Positions 18,687 through 26,898 of a stretch of DNA of 45,484 nucleotides are shown piece by piece. A program made the translations under genes and the position numbers. The DNA is from Pseudoalteromonas sp. T1lg23B (GTDB taxonomy: Bacteria; Pseudomonadota; Gammaproteobacteria; Enterobacterales; Alteromonadaceae). The stretch is taken from contig NZ_PQBZ01000037.1 in NCBI RefSeq assembly GCF_002964665.1, forward strand, positions 1 to 45,484, in the 5' to 3' direction. A model generated the notes under the pieces. That model made no database searches and was not told the origin of the DNA. It was given only the letters and a program-made list of their open reading frames with translations. Position 1 is the first letter of the stretch. Every line of letters begins with the position of its first letter.

Positions 18687-19415
18687 TTAGGCCTCCATAA
18701 GTTCTAACGATGGCAGTAATGCACCTGCGCGATTACGCACCACTTCAGAGCAATGGGATATCTGATATTCACGAACAAGTTGGGAGGCTTTATATCGATC
18801 TCTGAGATAAATGCCCTCTATCGCTCGCCAAGCTAGCTCATCAATGTGGCTGGCTGACAGCACCAGTAATGCTTGAAAACTCTTTTCACAGGTTGAACGG
18901 GCCAACACTTCAATAAAATTAAATAAACGAGCATGATTGTGATAAAGCAAAGAAGTGATAATCGGTTCAAGTGTTACCGCGCAAAGTTTAACGCTTTTTG
19001 TATGTACAATATCTTTGTCATACAAAGCTAGCCAGTAAGCATCTTTAGATGCCTGATAGTCAAATGCCTGCAAATAGTCGACTTGTATGGAATCGCCTGG
19101 GTTTAAATCATTCACAGTGGCCTTAGTGCATGCTCTGAATACGCTTGCCGTACCATTATTTATCAGTTTTTCTTCTAGAGTGACCTGTTTGATCCTTAAA
19201 GACCCTTGCAACAGACACAGTGAATGCGGTGCTGAGTTACACAACGTTGCCCCAAAACAGCTGGGCCCTTTGTACAATACCAATCTATGTGAAGGGCTGT
19301 CTTTGAGTACCAAACGACTCTTATCAGCTGAAAACGTATGCTCTGTTTGCACCGCAAGCATCTCCAGCACCGCTTGCACTGAGTTCAAATTATCAAATGT
19401 ATTATAGTGATTCAT
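18687..19415 (-). CDS. Unknown protein, second gene of the small-peptide cluster
   Basis: This 242-residue soluble protein was not recognised. The N-terminal half (about 30-135) looks like beta strands of a cupin or jelly-roll (LVLYKGPSCFGATLC, LLQGSLRIKQVTLEEK, GDSIQVDY). The C-terminal half (about 150-240) is helical and HEAT-like (SFQALLVLSASHIDELAWRA, SQLVREYQISHCSEVVRNRA). It carries six Cys. It follows the 39-residue peptide gene after a hairpin and is coupled to the HDHNF protein. A role as a binding or maturation partner for the peptide is inference only. Confidence 0.72.
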   Translation of the reverse strand: MNHYNTFDNLNSVQAVLEMLAVQTEHTFSADKSRLVLKDSPSHRLVLYKGPSCFGATLCNSAPHSLCLLQGSLRIKQVTLEEKLINNGTASVFRACTKATVNDLNPGDSIQVDYLQAFDYQASKDAYWLALYDKDIVHTKSVKLCAVTLEPIITSLLYHNHARLFNFIEVLARSTCEKSFQALLVLSASHIDELAWRAIEGIYLRDRYKASQLVREYQISHCSEVVRNRAGALLPSLELMEA

Positions 19416-19460
19416 CAGATGTCCTTATCTATTTAGCTATCCTTAACCCTACTGCCATAA

Positions 19461-19480
19461 GCCCCAACTGACATTGGGGC
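19461..19480 (-). terminator. Hairpin between the peptide gene and its downstream genes
   Basis: GCCCCAA and TTGGGGC pair over 7 bp around a 6-nt loop, 10 nt after the peptide stop. On the minus strand it is followed by TTATGG, not a strong T-run. Partial termination or transcript protection would let the peptide be made in excess of the enzymes, a common arrangement for precursor-peptide operons. Confidence 0.5.
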
Positions 19481-19490
19481 TGCTTTGTTC

Positions 19491-19610
19491 TTATTTGTTT
19501 GAAATGATGATGATAATTGGGATAACAAACACGGGGTCTAGTGCTTGAGGATCAAAAAGCTGTGTATCAAAATTACCCAATGTGTTGACTACTTCCGTAA
19601 TTATTTCCAT
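19491..19610 (-). CDS. Predicted 39-residue peptide, possible precursor
   Basis: This short gene was translated by hand. It starts MEIITEVVNTLGNFDTQLFD and ends ALDPVFVIPIIIIISNK. AAGGAAG lies 7 nt before the ATG, one of the better ribosome sites in the window. The N-terminal part is acidic and helix-like. The C-terminal part is strikingly hydrophobic (VFVIPIIIII) with a polar SNK end and no Cys. It resembles a leader plus hydrophobic core, or a small membrane-active peptide. It heads a cluster of three unknown genes on the same strand. No homologue is recognised, and a chance frame cannot be excluded. Confidence 0.5.
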   Translation of the reverse strand: MEIITEVVNTLGNFDTQLFDPQALDPVFVIPIIIIISNK

Positions 19611-20136
19611 GACTATCTTCCTTTTTAGTATGTAACAGATTGATGTGAGTGAGATTCCTCCCCACTTACAGATTCGGTCGCCACATTTGTGCCGACATTG
19701 AAAAAGCTAGGTCAGCAAAAATCAAATATCAATCCAAAGTACAATTTTTCATGTACGCAACATTGCTACATTATTTCGATTTTTTGAATTGCGGAGTTTA
19801 CAGACGGGAATGCTCCAACTAAGCGGCTTGATGTAAAATATCTCAGAATGTCATTTTGTTAAATAAAGCTTAATAAAACATTTCATTTATGTACTTTCCT
19901 TCTCTATCCTTTGCGTCATTCACAACATAGTAAATTTCACAATGATGAACACTCAATAATGTAAACATTAATATTTTTTGCTGCTGCCAACATGAAGAAA
20001 ACTCATGATTCTTCAATGAGTTCTTAGTTATAACAATTCTCGTGTTGACGCCCTCAGATGTGAGTCATACTCTGCTTATAGCGCTGACACAAAATAGCAA
20101 AACCCTAACAAACGAATACGACAATGGACTTACATT
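19611..20136. other. Divergent intergenic region between the peptide cluster and the nitroreductase
   Basis: This AT-rich, gene-free region of about 525 nt must hold promoters for both sides. On the plus strand TTGACG (20045-20050) with TACTCT 17 nt on (20068-20073) is a plausible nitroreductase promoter. A 7-bp inverted repeat AACTCAT/ATGAGTT (20000-20006 and 20016-20022) lies just upstream and could be an operator. No convincing promoter for the peptide gene could be picked by eye. Confidence 0.4.
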
Positions 20137-20814
20137 ATGCAAAATCACAAAAGCGTCCCTCTCAATGACTTTATTGAGTATTCTCAACAGGATATGCTGC
20201 AAAGAGCAGAAGATAACTTGAGTGAATACCAACGACGCCATACCATTCGAAGCTTTAGCGATCGACCTGTTCCCAAAGAAATTATTGAGGCATGTATAAA
20301 AGCGGCAGCTAGTGCACCAAGTGGTGCAAACCACCAGCCTTGGCATTTTGTAGCAATTCACAGCGCTGACATGAAAAAGAAAATTAGAGAAGCTGCGGAA
20401 GATTTAGAGCGTTCTTTCTACCAAGGCCGTGCTGGTGATGAATGGCTTGATGCGCTAAAACCGCTTGGAACCGATGCCGACAAGCCTTATTTAGAGCACG
20501 CTCCTTGGCTGATTGCAATATTCAGTCAGAAGAAAGGCGGTATTCATAGTGAAGATAAAAACACCAACTACTATGTTCACGAGTCCGTTGGTATTGCAAC
20601 TGGCTTTCTAATTCAAGCACTACATCATGCAGGACTTGCCACTTTAACTCATACACCTAAGCCTATGAGCTTTTTAACTGACATTTGTGGTCGTGACAAA
20701 GATAACGAGCGTCCGTACATGCTACTCATTGCGGGCTACCCCAGTGAAGATGCCACTATACCTGAGCACGCTCTAGTGAAAAAGCCATTCGAGGAAATAG
20801 CCACTTTCCTATAA
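20137..20814 (+). CDS. Nitroreductase-fold flavoprotein, iodotyrosine deiodinase (IYD)-like
   Basis: This 225-residue FMN enzyme resembles the reductive dehalogenase IYD more than nitroreductases. RRHTIRSFS (33-41) and APSGANHQPWHFV (60-72) form the FMN site. ESVGIATGFLIQALHHAGLA and the C-terminal GYPSEDATIPE are also IYD-like. The active-site lid residues that clamp the halotyrosine zwitterion are all present at the family spacing: Glu91, Tyr95 and Lys116. Known bacterial IYDs remove iodide, bromide or chloride from tyrosines. In a marine bacterium the likely substrates are bromo- or iodotyrosine, which is inference. It is transcribed alone, divergent from the peptide cluster. Confidence 0.85.
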   Translation: MQNHKSVPLNDFIEYSQQDMLQRAEDNLSEYQRRHTIRSFSDRPVPKEIIEACIKAAASAPSGANHQPWHFVAIHSADMKKKIREAAEDLERSFYQGRAGDEWLDALKPLGTDADKPYLEHAPWLIAIFSQKKGGIHSEDKNTNYYVHESVGIATGFLIQALHHAGLATLTHTPKPMSFLTDICGRDKDNERPYMLLIAGYPSEDATIPEHALVKKPFEEIATFL

Positions 20815-20830
20815 GTCGGCAATCCCTATT

Positions 20831-20862
20831 AGGTACTGGTGGTTAGTGCACCGCCAGTACCT
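20831..20862. terminator. 12-bp hairpin between convergent nitroreductase and RND adaptor genes
   Basis: AGGTACTGGTGG pairs with CCGCCAGTACCT (one G-T wobble) around an 8-nt loop. It lies 17 nt after the nitroreductase stop and includes the last codons of the adaptor gene. There is no T-run on either side, so it may be Rho-assisted or simply stabilise 3' ends. Confidence 0.5.
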
Positions 20863-21901
20863 CACCTACTTCCAGCCCCGCTAATACCTCAATTTGCTTA
20901 TCATGCACTTGTCCCAAGCGCACAAAGCGTCTGTGTAATTGTCCCTGTTCTACCACTTCGACCATGGTCAATTGACCGTAGCGTTTTATCAAATCACGGG
21001 GTATTAAGATCTGCCTTCTAGGCTTTTCTGGTAAATGCAGCTGCGCATACATACCTGGCTTTACATTTTGTGCCAGTTCAATATCTAGCTTCACCATAAA
21101 TCGGCGCGCGTTACTGTCGGCAACAGGTACGATTTCACTGATGGTTGCATACTGGGTCATACCGCTGGCAGGGATGTGTATTTTCAACTCATCTCCCAGC
21201 TGTAAATGACTCGCTTGTTGCTCACGAACAGCAGCTGTTACTTGCAATTGTGCTGGGTTATACAAAGCAACAATCGCAGTGCCAGGTGTCAACATCGTAC
21301 CGGGTTCTTGCAAACGTTCCACTACCGTGCCATCTATGGGTGCCAAGATTTGCGTATCGCTCAAAGCCACGAGCGCACCTTCTAGCTGTTGTGCTAGAGC
21401 CAATTGCTGTGCTTGAAGTTCATTTACCTTAGTACGCCATTCATCAACCACATTAACCGCTACTAACCCCTGACTTTGTAGCGTTTCACTGCGGACTAGC
21501 TGCTTTTTTGCCTGCTTTAATTGAACGGCAAGTGCATCTTGTTGCGCCTGTACTTGCGAAGCCCGCGCCTGTAAATCCGCATCATCAATTGTGGCCAACA
21601 ACTCTCCAGCGGTTACATTTTGCCCTGCTCGCACATTCAAACTCTTCAATTGTGCCAATAATCGACTAGCAACTAAGGTATTCACTTTTGCTGTCACATT
21701 AGCATTGACCACTTCATGATGAACTACGGTACTTTCGCTTACCACGTATTCTTCACCCTGATAGGTTTGAGGTGTGGGCTTAGTGCCTGACATGACTACC
21801 TCATCAAACATACCCGCCATATATGCCACCATGACCAACAATCCGATGAGCGCTGATACTGGCAACATAGCCTTGTGAACCTTATTACTTATCAATAGCA
21901 T
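20843..21901 (-). CDS. RND efflux periplasmic adaptor (membrane fusion protein)
   Basis: This 352-residue protein has an N-terminal membrane anchor (about 12-30, MLPVSALIGLLVMVAYMAGM) with no lipobox. The order is typical: a barrel-sandwich/lipoyl half (about 75-110, LKSLNVRAGQNVTAGELLATID), a coiled-coil hairpin (about 110-185, glutamine/alanine-rich), and a second lipoyl half (APIDGTVVERLQEPGTMLTPG). A beta-barrel and membrane-proximal domain follow. It bridges the RND pump to an outer-membrane channel, and no TolC-like gene is nearby. Its start overlaps the end of the pump gene by 17 nt, so they are coupled. Confidence 0.9.
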   Translation of the reverse strand: MLLISNKVHKAMLPVSALIGLLVMVAYMAGMFDEVVMSGTKPTPQTYQGEEYVVSESTVVHHEVVNANVTAKVNTLVASRLLAQLKSLNVRAGQNVTAGELLATIDDADLQARASQVQAQQDALAVQLKQAKKQLVRSETLQSQGLVAVNVVDEWRTKVNELQAQQLALAQQLEGALVALSDTQILAPIDGTVVERLQEPGTMLTPGTAIVALYNPAQLQVTAAVREQQASHLQLGDELKIHIPASGMTQYATISEIVPVADSNARRFMVKLDIELAQNVKPGMYAQLHLPEKPRRQILIPRDLIKRYGQLTMVEVVEQGQLHRRFVRLGQVHDKQIEVLAGLEVGEVLAVH

Positions 21902-24900
21902 AGCTGTCGCCTTCTGTATTTTTAAAGACTAAGAAATAAACCAACGGCACTACTAGCATAGAAAAAATGGTTGATGCGATAATGCCAAAAATAATTGCCA
22001 GCGCGAGACCACTAAAAACAGGATCTAAAATGATTACCAAATTACCTAACAAGGTGGTTCCAGCAGTTAATAACACTGGGCGCATACGTACTTCTCCCGC
22101 TTGGATCAGCGCTTGCTTTAGCGCTACCCCTCGGGCTCTTGCTTGATTGATAAATTCAACTAAAATCAGTGAGTTGCGAACAACAATCCCTGCTAATGCA
22201 ATCATACCTATCATCGCCGTGGCGGTGAATAATATCGGGTCGGGCGCACCGGCTATTTCACGCTCACCAAATTGGTTCAGTAACCAAAACCCCGGCATAA
22301 TCCCTATCATGGTTAGTGGAATTGCAGACATAATGATCAAAGCAAGTGCACTGGAGTCGGTCTGCCAACGCAAAATGACAAATATTGCTGTTAAGGCAAA
22401 CGCGAACGCTATCCCCATGTCTCGAAATACATCAACGGTAATGCGCCACTCACCCTCACCACTAAAGCTGTAAGATGTTCCCTCTGGTAACTGCCATACA
22501 AGCCCAGCACCGCTGTTAATATAACTGCGTTTTGACCAATGAGTTTGCACACTTTCATCACCCTGTTCGTCGGCAACTACATCCGCTATGACTTCTGCCG
22601 GAGTACGACCATTGAGCTCTGCTGTAACGTAAATCACATTTTGTAGGTCTTTGCGAATGATTGGTTGTGGCGCGTCAAAGGTTTGCCAACGCCCAAGCTC
22701 TGACAACGCAACTAATGGCCGAGTAGCGCCCTCAAGGCCATATTCACTGCCAACTTTACTTAGCGCTCTTTGCCCCCTAACTTGCAGCGCATCCAGATTA
22801 GACTGCTGGTTTCTCACCTCATATGGCAAGCGTAAGTTAATAGTGACCGGTTCTGATTCATGAGATAGGTACAACAGCCCTGCATGTAAACCATCATTAG
22901 CGATACGTAATGATTGATTGATATCATCGGTACTAATACCAGATAACGCGGCTTTACCTTTATCGACAACAAACCTTGCAAGCTGGGTGGTTGCAGCCAT
23001 CGAGCTATCCACTTCCACAACATGTGCCTCTTGAGATAAACGTGCCATCAAAGCTTTTGCCGCTTGCTGATGTGTTTGCGCCGATACAAATGGCTCGGCA
23101 TAGACCTGAGCTACCAGCGTGCTCAATACGGGCGGTCCTGGAGGCACTTCGACTACTTTAACTTTTACGCCATTGTTATTGAACCTTTGCAATACTTGGC
23201 GTAACCGCAATACCACAGCATGAGACTGGTGGGATCGCTGTGTTTTATCCAACAGTAGTACTCTTAAATCGGCAAGATGAGGTGCCTCACGGCGATAATA
23301 ACCTCGTACCATACCATTGAAGTCCATACTCGATGGCTTGCCAACATAAGCGGCTATCGCTGTTACTTCCCGCTGTTGCCAAACTTCATGCTGCACCTGA
23401 CGAGTCAATTTTGCAGTTTGTTCTAACGTGCTACCCTCGGGCAACTCAATCAACACCTGCACTTCATTTTTATTATCAAAGGGTAATAGCTTAAGCGGAA
23501 CAGCACGAAACAAAGGCAAGCTAACACTGATCACAAACAGAGCAAGCGTTGTCCATAATACCGCCTTAGCGCGCCATGGTGTCACCAACATAGGCGTTAA
23601 TATTCGACTATACACAGACACTTTTTGTGATCTTTGCGGCTCTTTTATCGGATGACCATGTAGTAACTTTTTGGCCAACCAAGGGGTAACTAAAAATGCG
23701 ACCAAAGTAGACGCAATCACACTAACTGGGACATTAAAGGCCATCGGTGCCATATAAGGTCCCATCATACCGGTGATATAAGCGAGTGGTAAAAATGCGA
23801 CACTAATAGTGAGCGTCGACAGTAACAACGCTACTTTGATCTCAGACATGGCTGCTATCACTTGTTTATCAGTGTGTTGTCGTGAAGGTTTCTTTCCCAT
23901 CGACATAAAACGACTAATATTTTCCACGCCAGTTATGGGGTCATCCACGAGTAAGCCTAGTGACAGGATTAAAGCAAATAAGGTAACTCTGTTGATCGTA
24001 TAACCAAATGAAAAATCTAATGCCAGCGTGATCCCATAGCAAATTGGCACGGCAAGGCCGACCACAATAGCAGGTCGCCACCCCAAAAATACCCCGACAA
24101 AAATAACCACCGTAAACACCGCAAAGCTTAGGCTAGCTGTTAGGTCATTCACTTTTTCATTTGCAGTATCTCCATAATTTCTCAACACTTTAACGTCAAT
24201 GTCGGCAGGTAATATCTGAGCTTTTAGTTGCGCCATAAGCGCCAAACTTTGCTTTGCAACCAATACCGCATTACTTCCCCGTTGCTTGGCTACACTGAGT
24301 GTGATCAGAGGCAAGCTTTGATGTTGTTCGTCGATTGCTAACCATTGATAGGCTTGAGGTTCACTGGGGCCATCCATCACCTTTGCCACATCCTTTAGTA
24401 ACACTTGTTGGCCATTGAGTACGTTAACGGTTAGCTGTGATACCTGCTCAGCGCTGCGTAATACATCGCCTGATTGCAAAGCTATCAATTGCTGACCTGT
24501 TACCGTTGCGCCAACTTGCTGCAATTGATTACTGGCTTGCAATGCCATCAATACGTCCAAAGGTGTGGTCTGGTGTGCAGCAAGTGCTGTCGCATCCAGT
24601 AATACCTGCACTTGTCGCTGACGCCCCGCGATCACTTTCACTTCACTTGTGTCTGGTAATTTTTGCAATTGAGTTGAAAGCTCTTGAGCAAAGCGAGTTA
24701 ATTCATAATCGCTGTAACGCTGCGTAGATTGGCTGTATAAGCCCAGCATCATGATAGGAACATCATCGACTTCGACAGGCTGAATTTGCCAATCTTTCAC
24801 CACTTGGGCCATGTTATGTTGATTGGCATACAGCTTGGTATAGGTGTTTAAAATAGCTTGTTCTCTGCTTTGACCCACATGAAAACGCAATGTCGCTACT

Positions 24901-25175
24901 GTGCCACCTGTATCCGTTGTGGAATAGACATGCTCCACCCCGGGAATTTGTAACAATAACTTTTCAAGTGGCTCCGTCACTAAGCGTACCACTTCAGGTC
25001 CACTTAAATTGGGGGTATTAACCCGGATATCCAGCATAGGCACCACTATCTGAGGCTCCTCCTCTCGCGCCGTAAACTGCATCGCAAATAGGCCCATGAT
25101 TAAGGCAATAAAGAGTATAAAAACAGGAAGCCTTCCCGCAAGACTCGCTGCCATTGTCCTATCAAAAAGAGTCAT
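21885..25175 (-). CDS. RND-family efflux permease
   Basis: This 1096-residue inner-membrane proton antiporter has the AcrB/HAE plan: TM1, a large periplasmic loop, TM2-7, a second loop and TM8-12. The proton-relay pair Asp-Asp is present in GLLVDDPITGVENI. The position of the AcrB lysine in TM10 carries arginine instead (GIVVRNSLILVEF). The length is somewhat above the usual 1020-1050. It lies 9 nt downstream of the ArsR regulator, with AGGAAAG before the ATG. The substrate is unknown. Linkage to a persulfide-type sensor hints at sulfur stress or a thiol-reactive compound, which is inference. Confidence 0.92.
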   Translation of the reverse strand: MTLFDRTMAASLAGRLPVFILFIALIMGLFAMQFTAREEEPQIVVPMLDIRVNTPNLSGPEVVRLVTEPLEKLLLQIPGVEHVYSTTDTGGTVATLRFHVGQSREQAILNTYTKLYANQHNMAQVVKDWQIQPVEVDDVPIMMLGLYSQSTQRYSDYELTRFAQELSTQLQKLPDTSEVKVIAGRQRQVQVLLDATALAAHQTTPLDVLMALQASNQLQQVGATVTGQQLIALQSGDVLRSAEQVSQLTVNVLNGQQVLLKDVAKVMDGPSEPQAYQWLAIDEQHQSLPLITLSVAKQRGSNAVLVAKQSLALMAQLKAQILPADIDVKVLRNYGDTANEKVNDLTASLSFAVFTVVIFVGVFLGWRPAIVVGLAVPICYGITLALDFSFGYTINRVTLFALILSLGLLVDDPITGVENISRFMSMGKKPSRQHTDKQVIAAMSEIKVALLLSTLTISVAFLPLAYITGMMGPYMAPMAFNVPVSVIASTLVAFLVTPWLAKKLLHGHPIKEPQRSQKVSVYSRILTPMLVTPWRAKAVLWTTLALFVISVSLPLFRAVPLKLLPFDNKNEVQVLIELPEGSTLEQTAKLTRQVQHEVWQQREVTAIAAYVGKPSSMDFNGMVRGYYRREAPHLADLRVLLLDKTQRSHQSHAVVLRLRQVLQRFNNNGVKVKVVEVPPGPPVLSTLVAQVYAEPFVSAQTHQQAAKALMARLSQEAHVVEVDSSMAATTQLARFVVDKGKAALSGISTDDINQSLRIANDGLHAGLLYLSHESEPVTINLRLPYEVRNQQSNLDALQVRGQRALSKVGSEYGLEGATRPLVALSELGRWQTFDAPQPIIRKDLQNVIYVTAELNGRTPAEVIADVVADEQGDESVQTHWSKRSYINSGAGLVWQLPEGTSYSFSGEGEWRITVDVFRDMGIAFAFALTAIFVILRWQTDSSALALIIMSAIPLTMIGIMPGFWLLNQFGEREIAGAPDPILFTATAMIGMIALAGIVVRNSLILVEFINQARARGVALKQALIQAGEVRMRPVLLTAGTTLLGNLVIILDPVFSGLALAIIFGIIASTIFSMLVVPLVYFLVFKNTEGDSYAIDK

Positions 25176-25184
25176 ATTACTTTC

Positions 25185-25481
25185 CTACGGTGCGCAAAAC
25201 AGTCGATAGAGCTGTAACAATATGGCTTTAACTTTGTCGTCTATCACTCGATAGTAAATCGTCTGGCCTTCACGACGAGTGGCCACCACATTGGCCTTTC
25301 TTAGGCTGGCTAGATGCTGAGATAAGGCTGACTGGGTCAACGGCACCGCTTCGTTGAGTGCGCTGACACTCAACTCATCTTCCAAAAGGCTGCATAAAAT
25401 CATTAGGCGATTTTTATTAGCCATCATTTTTAAAAGTGCCTCTGCCTGTTGGGCATTATCTGCCATCGCTGCAAAATCCAT
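25185..25481 (-). CDS. ArsR-family repressor, BigR/SqrR-like persulfide sensor type
   Basis: With the start at MDFAAMADNAQQAEALLKMM (GGAG five bases upstream) the protein has 98 residues. The winged helix contains LTQSALSQHLASLRKANVVATRREGQTIYY, very close to BigR, SqrR and YgaV. The two cysteines that form a tri- or tetrasulfide in that subfamily are present, Cys30 (ILCSLL) and Cys96 (RLFCAP), with the same 66-residue spacing. It probably represses both its own operon with the RND pump and the divergent DUF2892-rhodanese pair. It releases DNA on persulfide in studied relatives. Confidence 0.87.
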   Translation of the reverse strand: MDFAAMADNAQQAEALLKMMANKNRLMILCSLLEDELSVSALNEAVPLTQSALSQHLASLRKANVVATRREGQTIYYRVIDDKVKAILLQLYRLFCAP

Positions 25482-25512
25482 ATTTACTCCGTTAATCATT
25501 TCGAGTGAGCAA

Positions 25513-25561
25513 AGTATAGACAAACACATTAGCAGTGTCTAATATTAGTAATCTCTAATAT
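25513..25561. promoter_or_regulatory. Overlapping divergent promoters and AT-rich operator
   Basis: Two face-to-face promoters share the same DNA. Plus strand: TAGACA (25517-25522), 17 nt, TAATAT (25540-25545). Minus strand: TAGACA (25536-25541), 17 nt, TATACT (25513-25518). An inverted repeat ATATTAG-TAATCT-CTAATAT (25542-25561) overlaps the plus -10 and the minus -35. It resembles the AT-rich dyads bound by BigR-type ArsR proteins. One repressor dimer could switch off both directions. Confidence 0.75.
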
Positions 25562-25577
25562 AACCTGAGAGTCTGTT

Positions 25578-25766
25578 ATGAAACTAAACCCTATGCTTCG
25601 CCTAATAGCTGGTATGATGTTGTTATTATCATTGGCGCTGACACACTATGTTGACCAAAATTGGATATGGTTTAGTGTTTTTATTGCAGCCAACTTGATT
25701 CAATCGGCATTTTCAAATTGGTGCCCTATGATCACATTACTTAAAAAACTCGGTGTAAAGGAATAA
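25578..25766 (+). CDS. DUF2892 small inner-membrane protein
   Basis: This 62-residue protein has two hydrophobic segments (about 8-24 and 29-46) and the family signature SAFSNWCPMITLLKKLGVKE, with one Cys at the membrane edge. The same domain forms the membrane part of YgaP-type rhodaneses. Here it is a separate gene just before the rhodanese, 3 nt apart. It probably acts with the rhodanese at the membrane in sulfide or persulfide handling. Expression is expected to be controlled by the divergent ArsR repressor. Confidence 0.85.
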   Translation: MKLNPMLRLIAGMMLLLSLALTHYVDQNWIWFSVFIAANLIQSAFSNWCPMITLLKKLGVKE

Positions 25767-25769
25767 GCT

Positions 25770-26114
25770 ATGTTGACTCCAGTACAAGACTTACTAAAGA
25801 TAGTTAAACCAACACAACGCTGTATCGATGCGCAACAAGCAAAAGCGGAAATCAGCCAGAATAATGGGCTGCTTATTGATGTAAGAGAACCAGAAGAGCA
25901 CAATAAAAAATCTGCAGCCGGAGCTTTGAACATTCCAAGAGGGTTGCTTGAGTTTAAACTTCCAGAAATTGAAAAAGATGCCGAGCGGCCTATCTATGTG
26001 CACTGCGCAGCGGGAAGTCGAGCGGTATTTGCAGCGGAGCAGCTCACCCGTCTGGGTTATCAAAATGTCAGTGTAATATCTTGTAAGGCAGAAGAGATCT
26101 GTAACACCTTTTAG
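25770..26114 (+). CDS. Rhodanese-domain sulfurtransferase
   Basis: This 114-residue single rhodanese domain transfers sulfane sulfur through a cysteine persulfide. The CDC25/rhodanese landmarks are LLIDVREPEEHNKKSAAGALNIPRG and the active loop VHCAAGSRA, with catalytic Cys79. AAGGA precedes the ATG. An extra Cys pair near the C-terminus (SVISCKAEEIC) is unusual for so short a protein. It pairs with the DUF2892 protein as a split version of YgaP. Confidence 0.9.
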   Translation: MLTPVQDLLKIVKPTQRCIDAQQAKAEISQNNGLLIDVREPEEHNKKSAAGALNIPRGLLEFKLPEIEKDAERPIYVHCAAGSRAVFAAEQLTRLGYQNVSVISCKAEEICNTF

Positions 26115-26158
26115 CTACATTGATAGCTGTTGATTGCAATTTAGCGCTTAGCTAAGTA

Positions 26159-26181
26159 GCGCGGTGACTTTATCACCGCGC
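26159..26181. terminator. GC-rich hairpin between rhodanese and OmpA-like genes
   Basis: GCGCGGTGA and TCACCGCGC pair perfectly (9 bp, 5-nt loop) between two convergent genes. There is no T-run, so it is a strong structure but not a textbook intrinsic terminator. Confidence 0.5.
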
Positions 26182-26196
26182 CACATATTGCACGCT

Positions 26197-26829
26197 CTAG
26201 GCTTTATTTGGAATGATTTGAATTTCTACTCGACGGTTTTGTGCTCGCCCTTGCTCGGTATCATTGCTGGCGATCGGTTGTGATTCACCCATGCCTTGGG
26301 TATGAAGCCTTGCAGCAAGTACCTGCTGACCTAATAAATAGTTTTTAACACTGTTAGCTCGTTGCTCACTCAGCTTCTGGTTTAGAGCGCTTGTTCCTGT
26401 ACTATCTGTATGACCAACAATATTAAGGAATGTTTTTTCATATTTATTCATTACCTTAGTGATGGCATCCAAGGTGTTGTAGAAGCTTGGAGAAATACTT
26501 GCCTGATTAGAAGCAAAGGTAATGTTACTGGGCATCACTAACCTCATGTTGTCACCCTCTCGGATCACTTCAACACCAGAACCGGCTAATTCCTTACGAA
26601 ACGCGGCTTCTTGCTTGTCCATGTAATCGCCAATGGCAGCCCCAGCAACTGCACCAATGGCAGCACCTATAAAAATACGCTTATCCTTGTGATTACCAGT
26701 CGCTTTACCTAGTACAGCGCCCGTGGCGGCTCCAATTGCAGCCCCTTTACCGGTATTTGTCATCTCACAACCTGATAGCAGTGCTAAGCCTAAAGTGGCT
26801 ACAATGAGCCCTTGTTTACTTAAAGTCAT
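26197..26829 (-). CDS. OmpA-family lipoprotein with glycine zipper (YiaD-like)
   Basis: This 210-residue protein starts at the ATG after GGAGAAGATC (26829). A lipoprotein signal ends LALLSGC (Cys21). A glycine-zipper segment (about 28-70, GKGAAIGAATGAVLGKATG and IGAAIGAVAGAAIGDYMD) follows. The C-terminal OmpA-like peptidoglycan-binding domain (about 95-205) carries LNIVGHTDSTG and the NRRVEIQI ending. It anchors the outer membrane to the cell wall. It appears monocistronic. Confidence 0.9.
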   Translation of the reverse strand: MTLSKQGLIVATLGLALLSGCEMTNTGKGAAIGAATGAVLGKATGNHKDKRIFIGAAIGAVAGAAIGDYMDKQEAAFRKELAGSGVEVIREGDNMRLVMPSNITFASNQASISPSFYNTLDAITKVMNKYEKTFLNIVGHTDSTGTSALNQKLSEQRANSVKNYLLGQQVLAARLHTQGMGESQPIASNDTEQGRAQNRRVEIQIIPNKA

Positions 26830-26898
26830 GATCTTCTCCAAGTGATTTTTCGCCTAGGCTAGCGATTGCTTCGTGAATGTAAGATTAACTCAGGGACA

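Noticed and set aside
19461..19480. Strong intrinsic terminator after the peptide gene
   Set aside because: The 7-bp hairpin lacks a T-run on the minus strand, so it is called a partial terminator or processing hairpin at most.
21885..25175. Heavy-metal (CusA/CzcA-type) RND pump
   Set aside because: The ArsR regulator is of the persulfide-sensing type, and no metal-binding methionine or cysteine clusters were evident in the pump, so the general efflux RND call is kept.
26159..26181. Textbook Rho-independent terminator between the rhodanese and OmpA-like genes
   Set aside because: The stem is strong but neither strand has a T-run directly after it.
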